DNA of 64,000 nt from Chitinophaga caseinilytica (GTDB lineage Bacteria; Bacteroidota; Bacteroidia; Chitinophagales; Chitinophagaceae): NCBI RefSeq assembly GCF_038396765.1, contig NZ_CP150096.1, forward strand, positions 353,501 through 417,500. The letters run 5' to 3'. The position numbers were made by a program, and so were the translations under genes. Shown piece by piece: positions 56,017-64,000 of the stretch; the stretch's first letter is position 1; each line of letters starts with the position of its first letter. Below the pieces are notes generated by a model. The model worked only from the letters and a program-made list of their open reading frames with translations. It was not told where the DNA came from and made no database searches.

Positions 56017-57614
56017 GTATCGCTTGCTTGAGTATGGTTTTCGTGTTGATGTTGATGAACGGGCAGTACCATCGTAAATACCGAGCCTTCGCCTTCGCGG
56101 CTGCTGGCCGTTACCAGGCCGCCGTGGGTATCGATGATCTTTTTGACGATGGCCAGCCCGATGCCCGTGCCTTCGAATTCGTTGCGCCCGTGCAACCGCT
56201 GGAAGATGACGAATATTTTGTCGAGATACCGCTCGTCGAACCCGATGCCGTTATCCCTGACGGTGATGCGGCAAAACGCCCCTTCGGCGGAAGATGCTCC
56301 GTTGACGGACAGCTCCTCCGTCCTTTCGGCGACCACGCTGATGTCCGGCGGAACGCCCTGGCGGGAGAATTTCAGGGCGTTGCTGAGGATGTTCTGGAAC
56401 ACCTGGCGCATCTGCGAAGGGATGGCGAGGAGCAACGGTACGTTTTCCATCCGGATCACGGCGCCTTTTTCGCGGACGAGCAGTTCCATATCGTCGAGGA
56501 TATCGCGGAGGATAGCGTTGACGTCGGTAGCGCGGAACTGGCCGCCGATGGAGATCTTCGAATATTCCAGCACGTCGGTGATGAGGCTGTTCATGCGCGC
56601 GGCGGAGGAAACGATCTTGCTGAGGTAATGTTCGGCTTCGGGCGCTTCCGTCCCGAATTTGCCGCTGATGAGGTTGCTGAACACCTGGATTTTCCGGAGG
56701 GGCTCCTTCAGGTCGTGCGAGGCTACGTATGCGAATTGCTGGAGCTCGTGGTTGCTGTATTCCAGGTCGCGATTGGCCTGTTGCAGCGCGCGGGTGCGTT
56801 CGTCTACCCGGTTTTCCAGCAGCTGGTTGATCATTTTCTGTTCGTGGATATCGGTGAAGATGCAGACCCACTTCCCGATGGCGCCCTCTTTCCACACCGG
56901 CGTCAAACTGAAAAGATGATACCTGAAATCCGTTTCCCCGATGGGCCGGATGCGCACTTCGCAAACCTCCTGCTGGCCAGACGCCATGGCTTTGGCGATG
57001 CATTCCGGCAGCGAGGTTTCCCCGTCCGGCGTAGCCGGCAAGGTTTCCAGCGAATCCGCGTACCGGTACCAATACCGGTTGGCGAACTCGATCTGGCCCG
57101 AAGGCCCGAGCGTGAAAGCGATCTGCTGGATGGATTCGAGGATGGAACGGAGCTCGTCCAGGCTGTGCGATAACGCCTCCTGCGCTGCTTTCCTTTCCAT
57201 GACTTCCTGCCGCAACGCTTCCTGGGCTTCGTGCAGTTCACGGGTTTGCTGGTGAAGGCGGTAAAAGGTACTCACTTTGAGGAGGAGGATTTCCGGGTCT
57301 ACGGGCTTGGTAATATAATCCAGCCCGCCCGACGAATAGCCGCGGGTAATGAACCGCTTTTCCACGCTCACGGCGGAAAGGAAGATAATGGGAATGTCTT
57401 TCGACTTGCTGTAGCCCGTGATTGCTTCCGCAACTTCGAACCCGTCCATTTCCGGCATCTGCACATCGAGGATGATGAGAAAATAGGTATTGCGCAGTAT
57501 TTTCCGCAAGGCTTCCTCGCCCGAGGAGGCCGTATCCACTTTGAAATGATTCAGTTCCAGAAGTTTCTGCAGGGAATAGAGATTCTCAGGCCTGTCGTCT
57601 ACGATTAATATCAT
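56013..57614 (-). CDS. Receiver-PAS-histidine kinase
   Basis: 533 residues, no membrane segment. N-terminal receiver (about 1-120; LIVDDRPENL, LDVQMPEMDGFEV, YITKPVDPE), coiled coil, PAS-like sensor (about 150-265; FTLGPSGQIEFANRYWYRYA), HisKA with YVASHDLKEPLRKIQ, ATPase with ILSNALKFSRQG, DNGIGFDE and EGTGIGLAIVKKI. First gene of the three-gene minus-strand operon with the hybrid kinase and cheR. Similar in build to the receiver-kinase at 11898. Confidence 0.92.
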   Translation of the reverse strand: MILIVDDRPENLYSLQKLLELNHFKVDTASSGEEALRKILRNTYFLIILDVQMPEMDGFEVAEAITGYSKSKDIPIIFLSAVSVEKRFITRGYSSGGLDYITKPVDPEILLLKVSTFYRLHQQTRELHEAQEALRQEVMERKAAQEALSHSLDELRSILESIQQIAFTLGPSGQIEFANRYWYRYADSLETLPATPDGETSLPECIAKAMASGQQEVCEVRIRPIGETDFRYHLFSLTPVWKEGAIGKWVCIFTDIHEQKMINQLLENRVDERTRALQQANRDLEYSNHELQQFAYVASHDLKEPLRKIQVFSNLISGKFGTEAPEAEHYLSKIVSSAARMNSLITDVLEYSKISIGGQFRATDVNAILRDILDDMELLVREKGAVIRMENVPLLLAIPSQMRQVFQNILSNALKFSRQGVPPDISVVAERTEELSVNGASSAEGAFCRITVRDNGIGFDERYLDKIFVIFQRLHGRNEFEGTGIGLAIVKKIIDTHGGLVTASSREGEGSVFTMVLPVHQHQHENHTQASDT

Positions 57615-57747
57615 ATTTGGCTGAATAAAGCGGCTGAAAAGTATTCAATTTTCAAACAACGGGACTGTGGATTCTTCTCCACACTCAATACATTGATTCA
57701 CAGCATGATAAATCGAATTTTCCATGGCATGGTTTTTAATGCCGGCA

Positions 57748-57785
57748 TAAAAAAAGGAACAGCGCCTATCACTGCGCTGTTCCTT
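57748..57785 (-). terminator. Terminator of the efflux operon
   Basis: Perfect 12-bp stem (57754-57765 with 57774-57785) around an eight-base loop, with seven A residues on its left, which read as T on the minus strand. It is 28 bases past the adaptor stop. Nothing else was seen in the 57615-57812 gap. Confidence 0.87.
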
Positions 57786-57812
57786 GTCAACTTGGCCACT
57801 CATTGATTCGTA

Positions 57813-58914
57813 TCACTTCTTGATCGTCACGGCAGATCCGTTCCTGATTTCGTCGTTGGCCTTTTCCACAAGCATATCTCCATCGCGGAGGTCTCCGAAT
57901 ATTTCTGTTTTGCCTTCTGCTTCGCGGCCTTTCTTCACGTCCACCCATTCCGATTTATTGCCGTTCACGCGGATGACGAATATTTTTTCGGTGGAGCTGA
58001 CTACGGCGGTGGTGGGTACTACGAACACACTGTCTGCCGTAGCCAGCGGGATGTGCACTTCGGCTACCATACCGGGCAGGAGGAGTTTATCGTTGTTCTG
58101 GACGTCCATTTCCACGCGTTGCGAGCGCAGCCGGGCATCGAGCGCGCCGGCCATGCGGTTGATGATGGCTTCGAATTCGCGGTTGCCGAGGGATTTGATC
58201 ACGAATTTCACGGCGCTCTTTGTCTTTCAGGTACGGTGTATATGCTTCGGGAACAGATACCACGAGGCGCAGTTTCTTCTGTTCCTGCAGCGTGAACAGC
58301 GGCATTTCCGAACCTTTGCCCGAAGGCCCCACATATGCGCCGGCGCTCACGTTACGCGAGCTGATCACGCCGGAAAAGGGCGCCCTGATCTCCAGGTAAT
58401 TCCGCTGGTCGGCGATTTCGCGATAGGCGGCACGGGCGGCTTCCTTCTGCGCAAAGTCGCTCTGCTGCTTGGCGAAGGCCATGTCCAGGTCGTTCTGCGA
58501 TACGGTTCCGGGCGTGAGGCTGGTTTGATATAATCTGTCGTAATTGGCTTTGCTGGCGAGGTACACGGCTTCCTGCGAGCGCAGGCGCGATTCGGCGCCA
58601 GACAGGGCGCTCCCCAGCTCGGGGGCTTCCATGGTGGCCAGCACCTGGCCCGCCTGTACGGTGGAGCCCACGTCTACATTGAGTTTGCGGACGAAGCTGT
58701 TCACCTTCGCGTAGAGGTCTACCTGCTGGAAAGCCTGCAGCTCTCCCGGCGTTCTCAGGGATGCGGAGAAGATCGCTTTCCCGAGCGGAAATGCGGTGAC
58801 GGCGGTGGCCGTTTCCACTTTCGTGTTTTCCGGTTTGCTCTGCGAAACGCCGCAACCGGCAAGCCAGATGGCCGCTGCGAGGGCAAGGCCCGGCGTTTTA
58901 TTGATTGTGATCAT
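57813..58914 (-). pseudogene. RND efflux adaptor (HlyD/AcrA type), single-base frameshift
   Basis: Periplasmic adaptor joining the RND pump to TolC. Lipoprotein signal with lipobox in WLAGCGVSQ; lipoyl half (LNVDVGSTVQAGQVLATMEA), coiled coil (about 95-165), second lipoyl half (APFSGVISSRNVSAGAYV). The frame ends in junk after LKDKE; the correct continuation AVKFVIKSLGNREFEAIINR, down to 57813, is one base out of step near 58213-58218. Dropping one base gives 366 residues, a normal adaptor. Unlike the other three breaks this is an extra base (or two lost) and not at a homopolymer. If real, the pump would lack its adaptor. Overlaps the RND gene end by 17 bases. Confidence 0.82.
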
Positions 58915-61900
58915 ACAGGGAAGGTATATAGTGTTTACTTTCTTTGTTTTCTGGATTGAGGGAAACGCTTTGCGTGGATGCGGATTTCATCACCCATCCA
59001 AACACCAGCGGGAGCATCACGAGCGCCGCCACCGTAGAAGCTACCAGTCCGCCGATCACCGCGCGGCCCAGCGGGCTCACCTGGTCGCCGCCTTCGCCGT
59101 GCCCGATGGCCATGGGGATCATGCCCACCACCATCGCGAGGCTCGTCATGAGGATCGGGCGGAGCCGCAGCGCCGCGGCTTCCCTGGCCGATGCCAGCGC
59201 GTCGCCGTTATGCTTGCGCAAATGCTCCGCGTTCGTGATCAGCAGCACCGCGTTGGAAATCGATACGCCGACAGACATGATGATGCCCATGTACGATTGC
59301 AGGTTCAGCGTACTGCCCGTTATGCGCAGCAGCAGCAGGGAACCCAGGATCACTGCGGGCACCGTGGTCAGCACCACAAAAGATACGCGGAACGACTGGA
59401 AATTGGCGGTCAGCATGAGGAAAATCACCACGATCGCCACGAGCAGGCCGCCTTGCAGGCTGCTCAGCGTTTCGGTGAGCGTATTGCTCAGGCCCACGGG
59501 CTCCATCGTTAAACCGCGGGGCAGCTCGCCCAGTGAGGCGATGGCGGCTTTTACGTCTTCACTGGCGGTACCGAGGTCGGTATCGTTGAGGTTCGCGGTC
59601 ACGGAGATCATGGGCATAGCGCCGAGGTTGTCGTTCTCACCGTAAGTGGTTCCCGGGGTGAGGGTGGCCACGTCTCCCAGCACGGGGCGCGATGCGTTTT
59701 TCATGAGCGGGATCTCAGCGATCTCGTCGATACTGTTCATTTTGTTTTCCGGCACTACCACCTGCACGCTGTAACTGAGGTTCGTTTTCTCATCCACCCA
59801 AACATTCTTTTCCGTTAACCGGCTGGACGACGTGGAAGCGATGAGCGAACGGGTAACGTCTGTCATATCCGCGCCCAGCTGCGCCAGCCGCGTACGGTCT
59901 ACCTCGATGTTGATAGACGGGTATTTGGTGGATTGCTGCAACTGCACGTCGCGCATGTAATGGATCGCTTTCAGCTTATCGATGATCTTGTTGGCGTATT
60001 CTTCGTTCAGCTTTTTATTCCTTCCGGAAATGCGCACCTCCACCGGCGTGGGGGAACCCTGGCTGAGGATTTTATCGGTCAGTTCGATCGGTTCGAAAGA
60101 CAATGTCATGTCGGGCACTTTTTCCTTCAGCGCGGCACGCAGCTGTTCTTTCAACTCTTCCAGCTCGAAATGCTTGTCCTTGTTCAGGCTCACCTGCAAA
60201 ACGGCTTCATGCGGCCCGGCCATGAAAAGGTAGATCGGGCTTACGGAGAACAGCGAGGGGTGCTGGCCAATATAAGACGAAGTGATGCTGATATTTTCCT
60301 TGCCGATGACGTTTTCGATGGTGTGGATGGCGCGGAGCGTTTTTTCTTCCGTCCTTTCCATCCGCGTCCCCTCTTCCGCGCGCAGCCTGACCTGGAACTG
60401 GCCGCCGTTGGTGCGCGGGAGCACGTCGCGCCCGATGCCGCTCAGCAGCCAGAACGCGATACCGCTGATGATGACGAGGTACGCGATCACCACGGGTTTG
60501 CGGACGGGCATGAGCCGGTCTATCAGTTTCATAAAACGATTCCGGAATTTCTCGAATCCGCTCACTTTCCCATCGTTATTGAAATCGGCACGTTCCACGA
60601 GCACTTTCTTCTGGTCCCAGGTATCGTTTTCGTTGGCGGGAACATGTCCTTTCTTATGCGCTTTCATGATCCAGTTGGCCATTACCGGCACAAAAGTCTG
60701 GGAAAGGAAGTAGGAAGTGATCATGGAGAAACCGATCGCGAGCGCCAGCGGGAGGAACAGCGAACCGGGGATGCCTTTCATGGTGAAGGCGGGCGCAAAC
60801 ACGGCGAGGATACAGAACAGGATCAGCAGTTTCGGGAACGCGATTTCCTTACAGGCGTCCCAAATGGCGAGGGCCTTGGGCTTGCCCATGTCGAAGTGCT
60901 GGTGGATGTTCTCGATCGTGACCGTGCTTTCATCCACCAATATCCCGATCGCGAGGGCGAGGCCGCTCAGCGTCATGATGTTGATGGTCTGGCCGAAGAG
61001 GCTCAAAAACAGTACGCCCGAAATGATCGACACGGGAATGGTGAGGATCACGATGAGCGCGCCGCGAAGGTCTCCCAGGAACAGGACCACCATCAAACCC
61101 GTGAGGATCGCACCGATGATGCCTTCCGTCACGAGGCTTTTCACGGCGTTCATCACGTAGGTGCTCTGGTCGAATTCATAACTGAGCGTCACGTCTTCCG
61201 GCAACTGCGCCTGCAGCCGCGGAATAGCTTTCTTCAGATTCTGCACCACTTCCCAGGTGGAGGCGTCGGCCGATTTGGCGACGTTCAGGTATACGGACCG
61301 GCGGCCGTTCACGAGAGCGTACCCCGCGGCAATGTCTGCCCCGTCCTCTACCGTGGCCACATCGCGGAGGAAGAGCGTCTGCACACCGCCTTTGAACAGC
61401 GGCAGGTTCTCGAAATCCTTGATGTTTTTGACGGTCGTATTCGTAGGTGTGATGTAGTTTTTGTCGCCGATGCGCACGTTGCCCGAGGGCGCCACCTGGT
61501 TGTTCAACCGGAGCGCTTCCACGAGCTGGTCGGGCGTGAGGTGATGGATGCGCAGCAGCTCGGGGTCGGCCTTGATCACCACGGTTCGGATGTTGCCCCC
61601 GAAAGGCGGCGGCGCCACCAGGCCGGGAATGGAGGTGAACGATGCGCGAACGTACACGTTGGCCATATCCATCAGTTCGTTGTTGGTCCGCTTGTCGGAA
61701 CTGAGCACGAGCTCACCTACCGGCAGCGTAGACGCATCGAACCGGATGATGAACGGCGGCTGCGAGCCGGGCGGGAAAATGGCCTGGGCGCGGTTGGAGA
61801 ATGCCGACACTTCCGCCGCGGCCTGGCTCATGTTGGTACCTTCGTAGAAGTTGAGCTTCATGAGCGTGAGGCCCTGCACGTTTTTCGTTTCGATGGATTT

Positions 61901-62131
61901 TACGCCGTTCACGAACAGCAGGATATTCACGTATTGCTTGGCGAAGAAGGCTTCCATCTGGTTGGGCGTGTATCCGCCGAAGGGGTGCGCGATGTAGAGC
62001 ACCGGCATGTCGAGCTTGGGGAAGATGTCGACTTTCACTTCCCGCACCGCTTTCACGCCGAAGAAAAACAACCCCGCCACCAGTACGAGAATGGTGATCG
62101 GTTTGTCTAGCGCGCTTTTGATGAGTCCCAT
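58898..62131 (-). CDS. RND-family efflux permease with an EF-hand-like loop
   Basis: 1077-residue inner-membrane proton-driven pump. Starts MGLIKSALDKPITILVLVAG; twelve membrane helices in two groups, two large periplasmic domains, with LSGLALAIGILVDESTVTIE in the first helical group carrying the Asp/Glu of the proton path. The loop between the two halves contains residues 516-527, DFNNDGKVSGFE, which match the calcium-binding EF-hand loop DxNxDGxIxxxE position by position; this is unusual for the family. Branch (multidrug, heavy metal) cannot be fixed; sequence style is closest to the HAE1-like group of Bacteroidota. Confidence 0.93.
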   Translation of the reverse strand: MGLIKSALDKPITILVLVAGLFFFGVKAVREVKVDIFPKLDMPVLYIAHPFGGYTPNQMEAFFAKQYVNILLFVNGVKSIETKNVQGLTLMKLNFYEGTNMSQAAAEVSAFSNRAQAIFPPGSQPPFIIRFDASTLPVGELVLSSDKRTNNELMDMANVYVRASFTSIPGLVAPPPFGGNIRTVVIKADPELLRIHHLTPDQLVEALRLNNQVAPSGNVRIGDKNYITPTNTTVKNIKDFENLPLFKGGVQTLFLRDVATVEDGADIAAGYALVNGRRSVYLNVAKSADASTWEVVQNLKKAIPRLQAQLPEDVTLSYEFDQSTYVMNAVKSLVTEGIIGAILTGLMVVLFLGDLRGALIVILTIPVSIISGVLFLSLFGQTINIMTLSGLALAIGILVDESTVTIENIHQHFDMGKPKALAIWDACKEIAFPKLLILFCILAVFAPAFTMKGIPGSLFLPLALAIGFSMITSYFLSQTFVPVMANWIMKAHKKGHVPANENDTWDQKKVLVERADFNNDGKVSGFEKFRNRFMKLIDRLMPVRKPVVIAYLVIISGIAFWLLSGIGRDVLPRTNGGQFQVRLRAEEGTRMERTEEKTLRAIHTIENVIGKENISITSSYIGQHPSLFSVSPIYLFMAGPHEAVLQVSLNKDKHFELEELKEQLRAALKEKVPDMTLSFEPIELTDKILSQGSPTPVEVRISGRNKKLNEEYANKIIDKLKAIHYMRDVQLQQSTKYPSINIEVDRTRLAQLGADMTDVTRSLIASTSSSRLTEKNVWVDEKTNLSYSVQVVVPENKMNSIDEIAEIPLMKNASRPVLGDVATLTPGTTYGENDNLGAMPMISVTANLNDTDLGTASEDVKAAIASLGELPRGLTMEPVGLSNTLTETLSSLQGGLLVAIVVIFLMLTANFQSFRVSFVVLTTVPAVILGSLLLLRITGSTLNLQSYMGIIMSVGVSISNAVLLITNAEHLRKHNGDALASAREAAALRLRPILMTSLAMVVGMIPMAIGHGEGGDQVSPLGRAVIGGLVASTVAALVMLPLVFGWVMKSASTQSVSLNPENKESKHYIPSLYDHNQ

Positions 62132-62143
62132 TATCTGCTATGA

Positions 62144-63550
62144 TTAAAATTCGTTGATAAATAATCCGAAATCCCCTGCGGCCGCCGATTTCAGCAGCAG
62201 CGCCTGCCAGACGTTGCTGTACGCCACGTCGCGGTCGGTCTCCGCACGGTTGAGGGTATACAGCGCCTGGGTGACGTCTACCAGCGTGCTCAGCCCGTTT
62301 TTGTACATCACGGTTTTCTGGAGATAGGCGTCAGACGCGGATTTGATCTGCACGAGGGCCTCGCGGTAAGTATCCAGCGCGTTTTTCATTTTGGTATCCG
62401 CGAGCGACAATTGCGCTTTCAGTTGCTGGTCTACCACTTCCATTTCATTTTGCAATGCTTTGGACGTGTACGCCTGTGCGCCGAGTTGCTTGTTCACCCG
62501 CAAAATATTGGTCAGGTTCCAGGTGACGCCCAGGCCCAGCAGGTAGTTGGTGCGGGTGGGCTTCACGCCGTCCCAGTAATTATGCGTGAAAGCAGTGTGG
62601 TCGGTGATGTATTCCGCCTGGAACCCGGAGCCGCGGGTCTGGATAATGCTGAAAACGCTGAACGCGGGATATTGCAGGGTACGGATGTACTTTTCCTGCT
62701 CCTGGCTCAGCTGGATGCGGCTTTGGTAAAATTGAAGGATGGGATGCGCGTCTGTCCGCATGGCCACGGTGTCTGTCACCACCACCGGCAAGCGGGTGAG
62801 GATGAAAGAATCGAGGACGAACGGCTGGGGCGCGAGGCCCATGAGCTGCGCGAGCAGGTTGGCCTGTTCCTGCTCCACGTCGCGCGAGCGGGTGAGGGAA
62901 ATGCGGGCGCTGGCCACTTCGGCATTGGCGAGAGAAGAATCCACCCCGGCTATGAGGCCGTTCTTGGCGCGGCGCGTTACCACGGAGCGGAAAGTATCCG
63001 CCCGCTCGAGGTTGCGCTCCCAGGCGGCGCTGAGGCGCTGGGCGGCCAACAGGTTAAGATAGGCGCCGGCCACTTTCACTTCGTGACGGAACTGCTCCTG
63101 CTGCCAGTCGCGCTCGTCGCGGTGCGCGAGCTGCTGTGCGGCTTTGATCTTTTCCTTCATCCTGCCGAAAGCGAAAAATTCCCAGTTCATGTTGGCCAGG
63201 TAGAGCGCCCCGAAAGCGGCGTTCCAGTTTTGCTCCGGCATGGCCATACCGGAAGAAGCTACGCCCAGACCGCCGAAACCGTACAGCGGACCGTTCTGTC
63301 CGTTGATGGTACCATAGTCTTGCTGGGCAGACACGCTGAAGTTGGGCAGATAATCCCGGCGCGCCTGTTCTGCAGAGGCTTTGGAGGCGTTGACGTAGTT
63401 GGCTTTCGCCTTGATGGAACCGTAGTTGTTCAGTGCCGTTTGTACAGCATCTTTCAGGGTAAGCACCTGCGCGCGGGCGCTGGTGAAACCGGTGAGAAGG
63501 ATAACAGACAACAGCAGATGAACAGGATAGCGTGAAGTCATCTGTTTCAA
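62144..63550 (-). CDS. TolC-family outer-membrane efflux channel
   Basis: 468 residues with signal peptide (about 1-28, ending TSARAQ). Two repeats of the OEP type with long helices (about 100-180 and 315-425) separated by beta segments; typical LTLKDAVQTALNNYGSIKAK opening and NGLSTLVDVTQALYTLNRAE near the end. 12 bases before the RND gene. It may also serve the HlyD/C39 exporter at 20-22 kb, which has no channel gene of its own; that is inference. Confidence 0.92.
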   Translation of the reverse strand: MKQMTSRYPVHLLLSVILLTGFTSARAQVLTLKDAVQTALNNYGSIKAKANYVNASKASAEQARRDYLPNFSVSAQQDYGTINGQNGPLYGFGGLGVASSGMAMPEQNWNAAFGALYLANMNWEFFAFGRMKEKIKAAQQLAHRDERDWQQEQFRHEVKVAGAYLNLLAAQRLSAAWERNLERADTFRSVVTRRAKNGLIAGVDSSLANAEVASARISLTRSRDVEQEQANLLAQLMGLAPQPFVLDSFILTRLPVVVTDTVAMRTDAHPILQFYQSRIQLSQEQEKYIRTLQYPAFSVFSIIQTRGSGFQAEYITDHTAFTHNYWDGVKPTRTNYLLGLGVTWNLTNILRVNKQLGAQAYTSKALQNEMEVVDQQLKAQLSLADTKMKNALDTYREALVQIKSASDAYLQKTVMYKNGLSTLVDVTQALYTLNRAETDRDVAYSNVWQALLLKSAAAGDFGLFINEF

Positions 63551-63578
63551 AAATGAGCGATTTTAAAGCATGGCAGCC

Positions 63579-64000
63579 TTACAGCTGAGTTTTCTCATGC
63601 AAAGAGCGCGCATCATTCTGAAGCAATTTTGAAGAAGTGAAAGTGGCAGGAAAATCGATCGAAATTATGTGATGACCGGTTTCAAACCGGTATTCAATGG
63701 TAAAGCTGTTCATGTCGCATATTTGCTTGACGATAGACAGGCCGATGCCCACAGAGCTCTGGCACCGCATCCCCTTCCTGAACCGCTGGAACATCTCTTC
63801 CGGCGGCCCCTGGGGCTCCAGGCCGGTATTGGCGATCACGAGCCTTTTGGCCGTCAGCTCCACGGAAATATGCCCGCCGGGGTAATTGTGGCGGATGGCG
63901 TTGCCAAGGAGGTTGTTCAGCAAAATATCCACCAGGGCCGTATGGAGCTTCACCTCCACTTTTTCCTCGATGCGGTAGTCCATCGTCAGCCCCTTGATGG
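63579..64000 (-). CDS. Sensor histidine kinase, C-terminal part (5' end outside window)
   Basis: Open to the window edge; 140 codons visible. ATPase domain with LLNNLLGNAIRHNYPGG, a degenerate G1 box (IANTGLEP) and SVGIGLSIVKQICDMNSF. Very like the C-terminus of the kinase at 15057. Placed 28 bases before tolC, it is probably the kinase of the two-component pair that controls this efflux operon; the regulator should lie just beyond the edge. Confidence 0.9.
   Translation of the reverse strand, partial: IKGLTMDYRIEEKVEVKLHTALVDILLNNLLGNAIRHNYPGGHISVELTAKRLVIANTGLEPQGPPEEMFQRFRKGMRCQSSVGIGLSIVKQICDMNSFTIEYRFETGHHIISIDFPATFTSSKLLQNDARSLHEKTQL

Noticed and set aside
59933..62110. A 725-codon plus-strand frame over the RND permease
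   Set aside because: It is antisense to a clear family gene, with low-complexity Arg/His/Glu content and no recognisable domain.

Overview
The window comes from a Bacteroidota chromosome, most likely a Chitinophaga-like member of the Chitinophagaceae. The phylum call rests on several independent signs: a short primary sigma factor, promoters of the TAnnTTTG type with TTG about 19 bases upstream, two SusC/SusD loci, a FecI/FecR pair with an STN-type SusC, 7TMR-DISM sensor kinases, and GG-leader peptides starting MKKLQLKAL. The family is an inference from overall gene style.

Layout. 1-7.3 kb is housekeeping: ffh (cut by the window edge), rpoD, a START-like protein, an LptF/LptG permease, a GT-C type membrane protein and a periplasmic superoxide dismutase. 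7.8-13.4 kb is one operon joining a ThiF/E1-like adenylyltransferase, a GNAT-fold acyltransferase-like protein, a 7TMR-DISM histidine kinase, a receiver-kinase hybrid and a lone receiver; it could make and sense a small molecule. 13.5-17.5 kb holds htrA behind an OmpR-type regulator and kinase, and a DUF805 protein. A tRNA-Ala(GGC) lies at 17.7 kb.

17.9-29.1 kb is the most unusual region. A C39-peptidase ABC transporter, an HlyD adaptor and a protein with two tandem GT25-like domains form a tightly coupled minus-strand operon. Divergent from it are a C39-like/VKOR/thioredoxin fusion, two six-cysteine GG-leader peptides with a decayed third copy between them, a TlpA-like thioredoxin, a LicC-like nucleotidyltransferase and a GT25-like/LicD fusion. 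The parts resemble a glycocin (sublancin-type) locus, with export, disulfide formation and sugar or phospho-group transfer, but use different enzyme families. No radical SAM, LanB/LanM or YcaO gene is present.

29.2-46.5 kb holds two Sus-like loci arranged back to back around a GNAT gene and a divergent ECF sigma/FecR pair. Each has SusC, SusD and an IPT/NHL lipoprotein; the left one adds a DUF1735 lipoprotein and the right one a GH20-like enzyme. 46.7-51.1 kb holds two lipoproteins separated by an odd repeat-rich intergenic island, then an M3 oligopeptidase. 51.2-57.6 kb is a signalling block (a lone receiver, a frameshifted cheR, a CHASE3/GAF three-receiver hybrid kinase and a receiver-PAS-kinase). 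57.8-64 kb is an RND efflux operon: a kinase cut by the window edge, TolC, an RND permease and a frameshifted adaptor.

Four otherwise intact genes (at about 3.24, 5.46, 51.83 and 58.22 kb) are each broken by a single-base frame change. Three of these lie at homopolymers, so sequencing error must be excluded before calling them pseudogenes.
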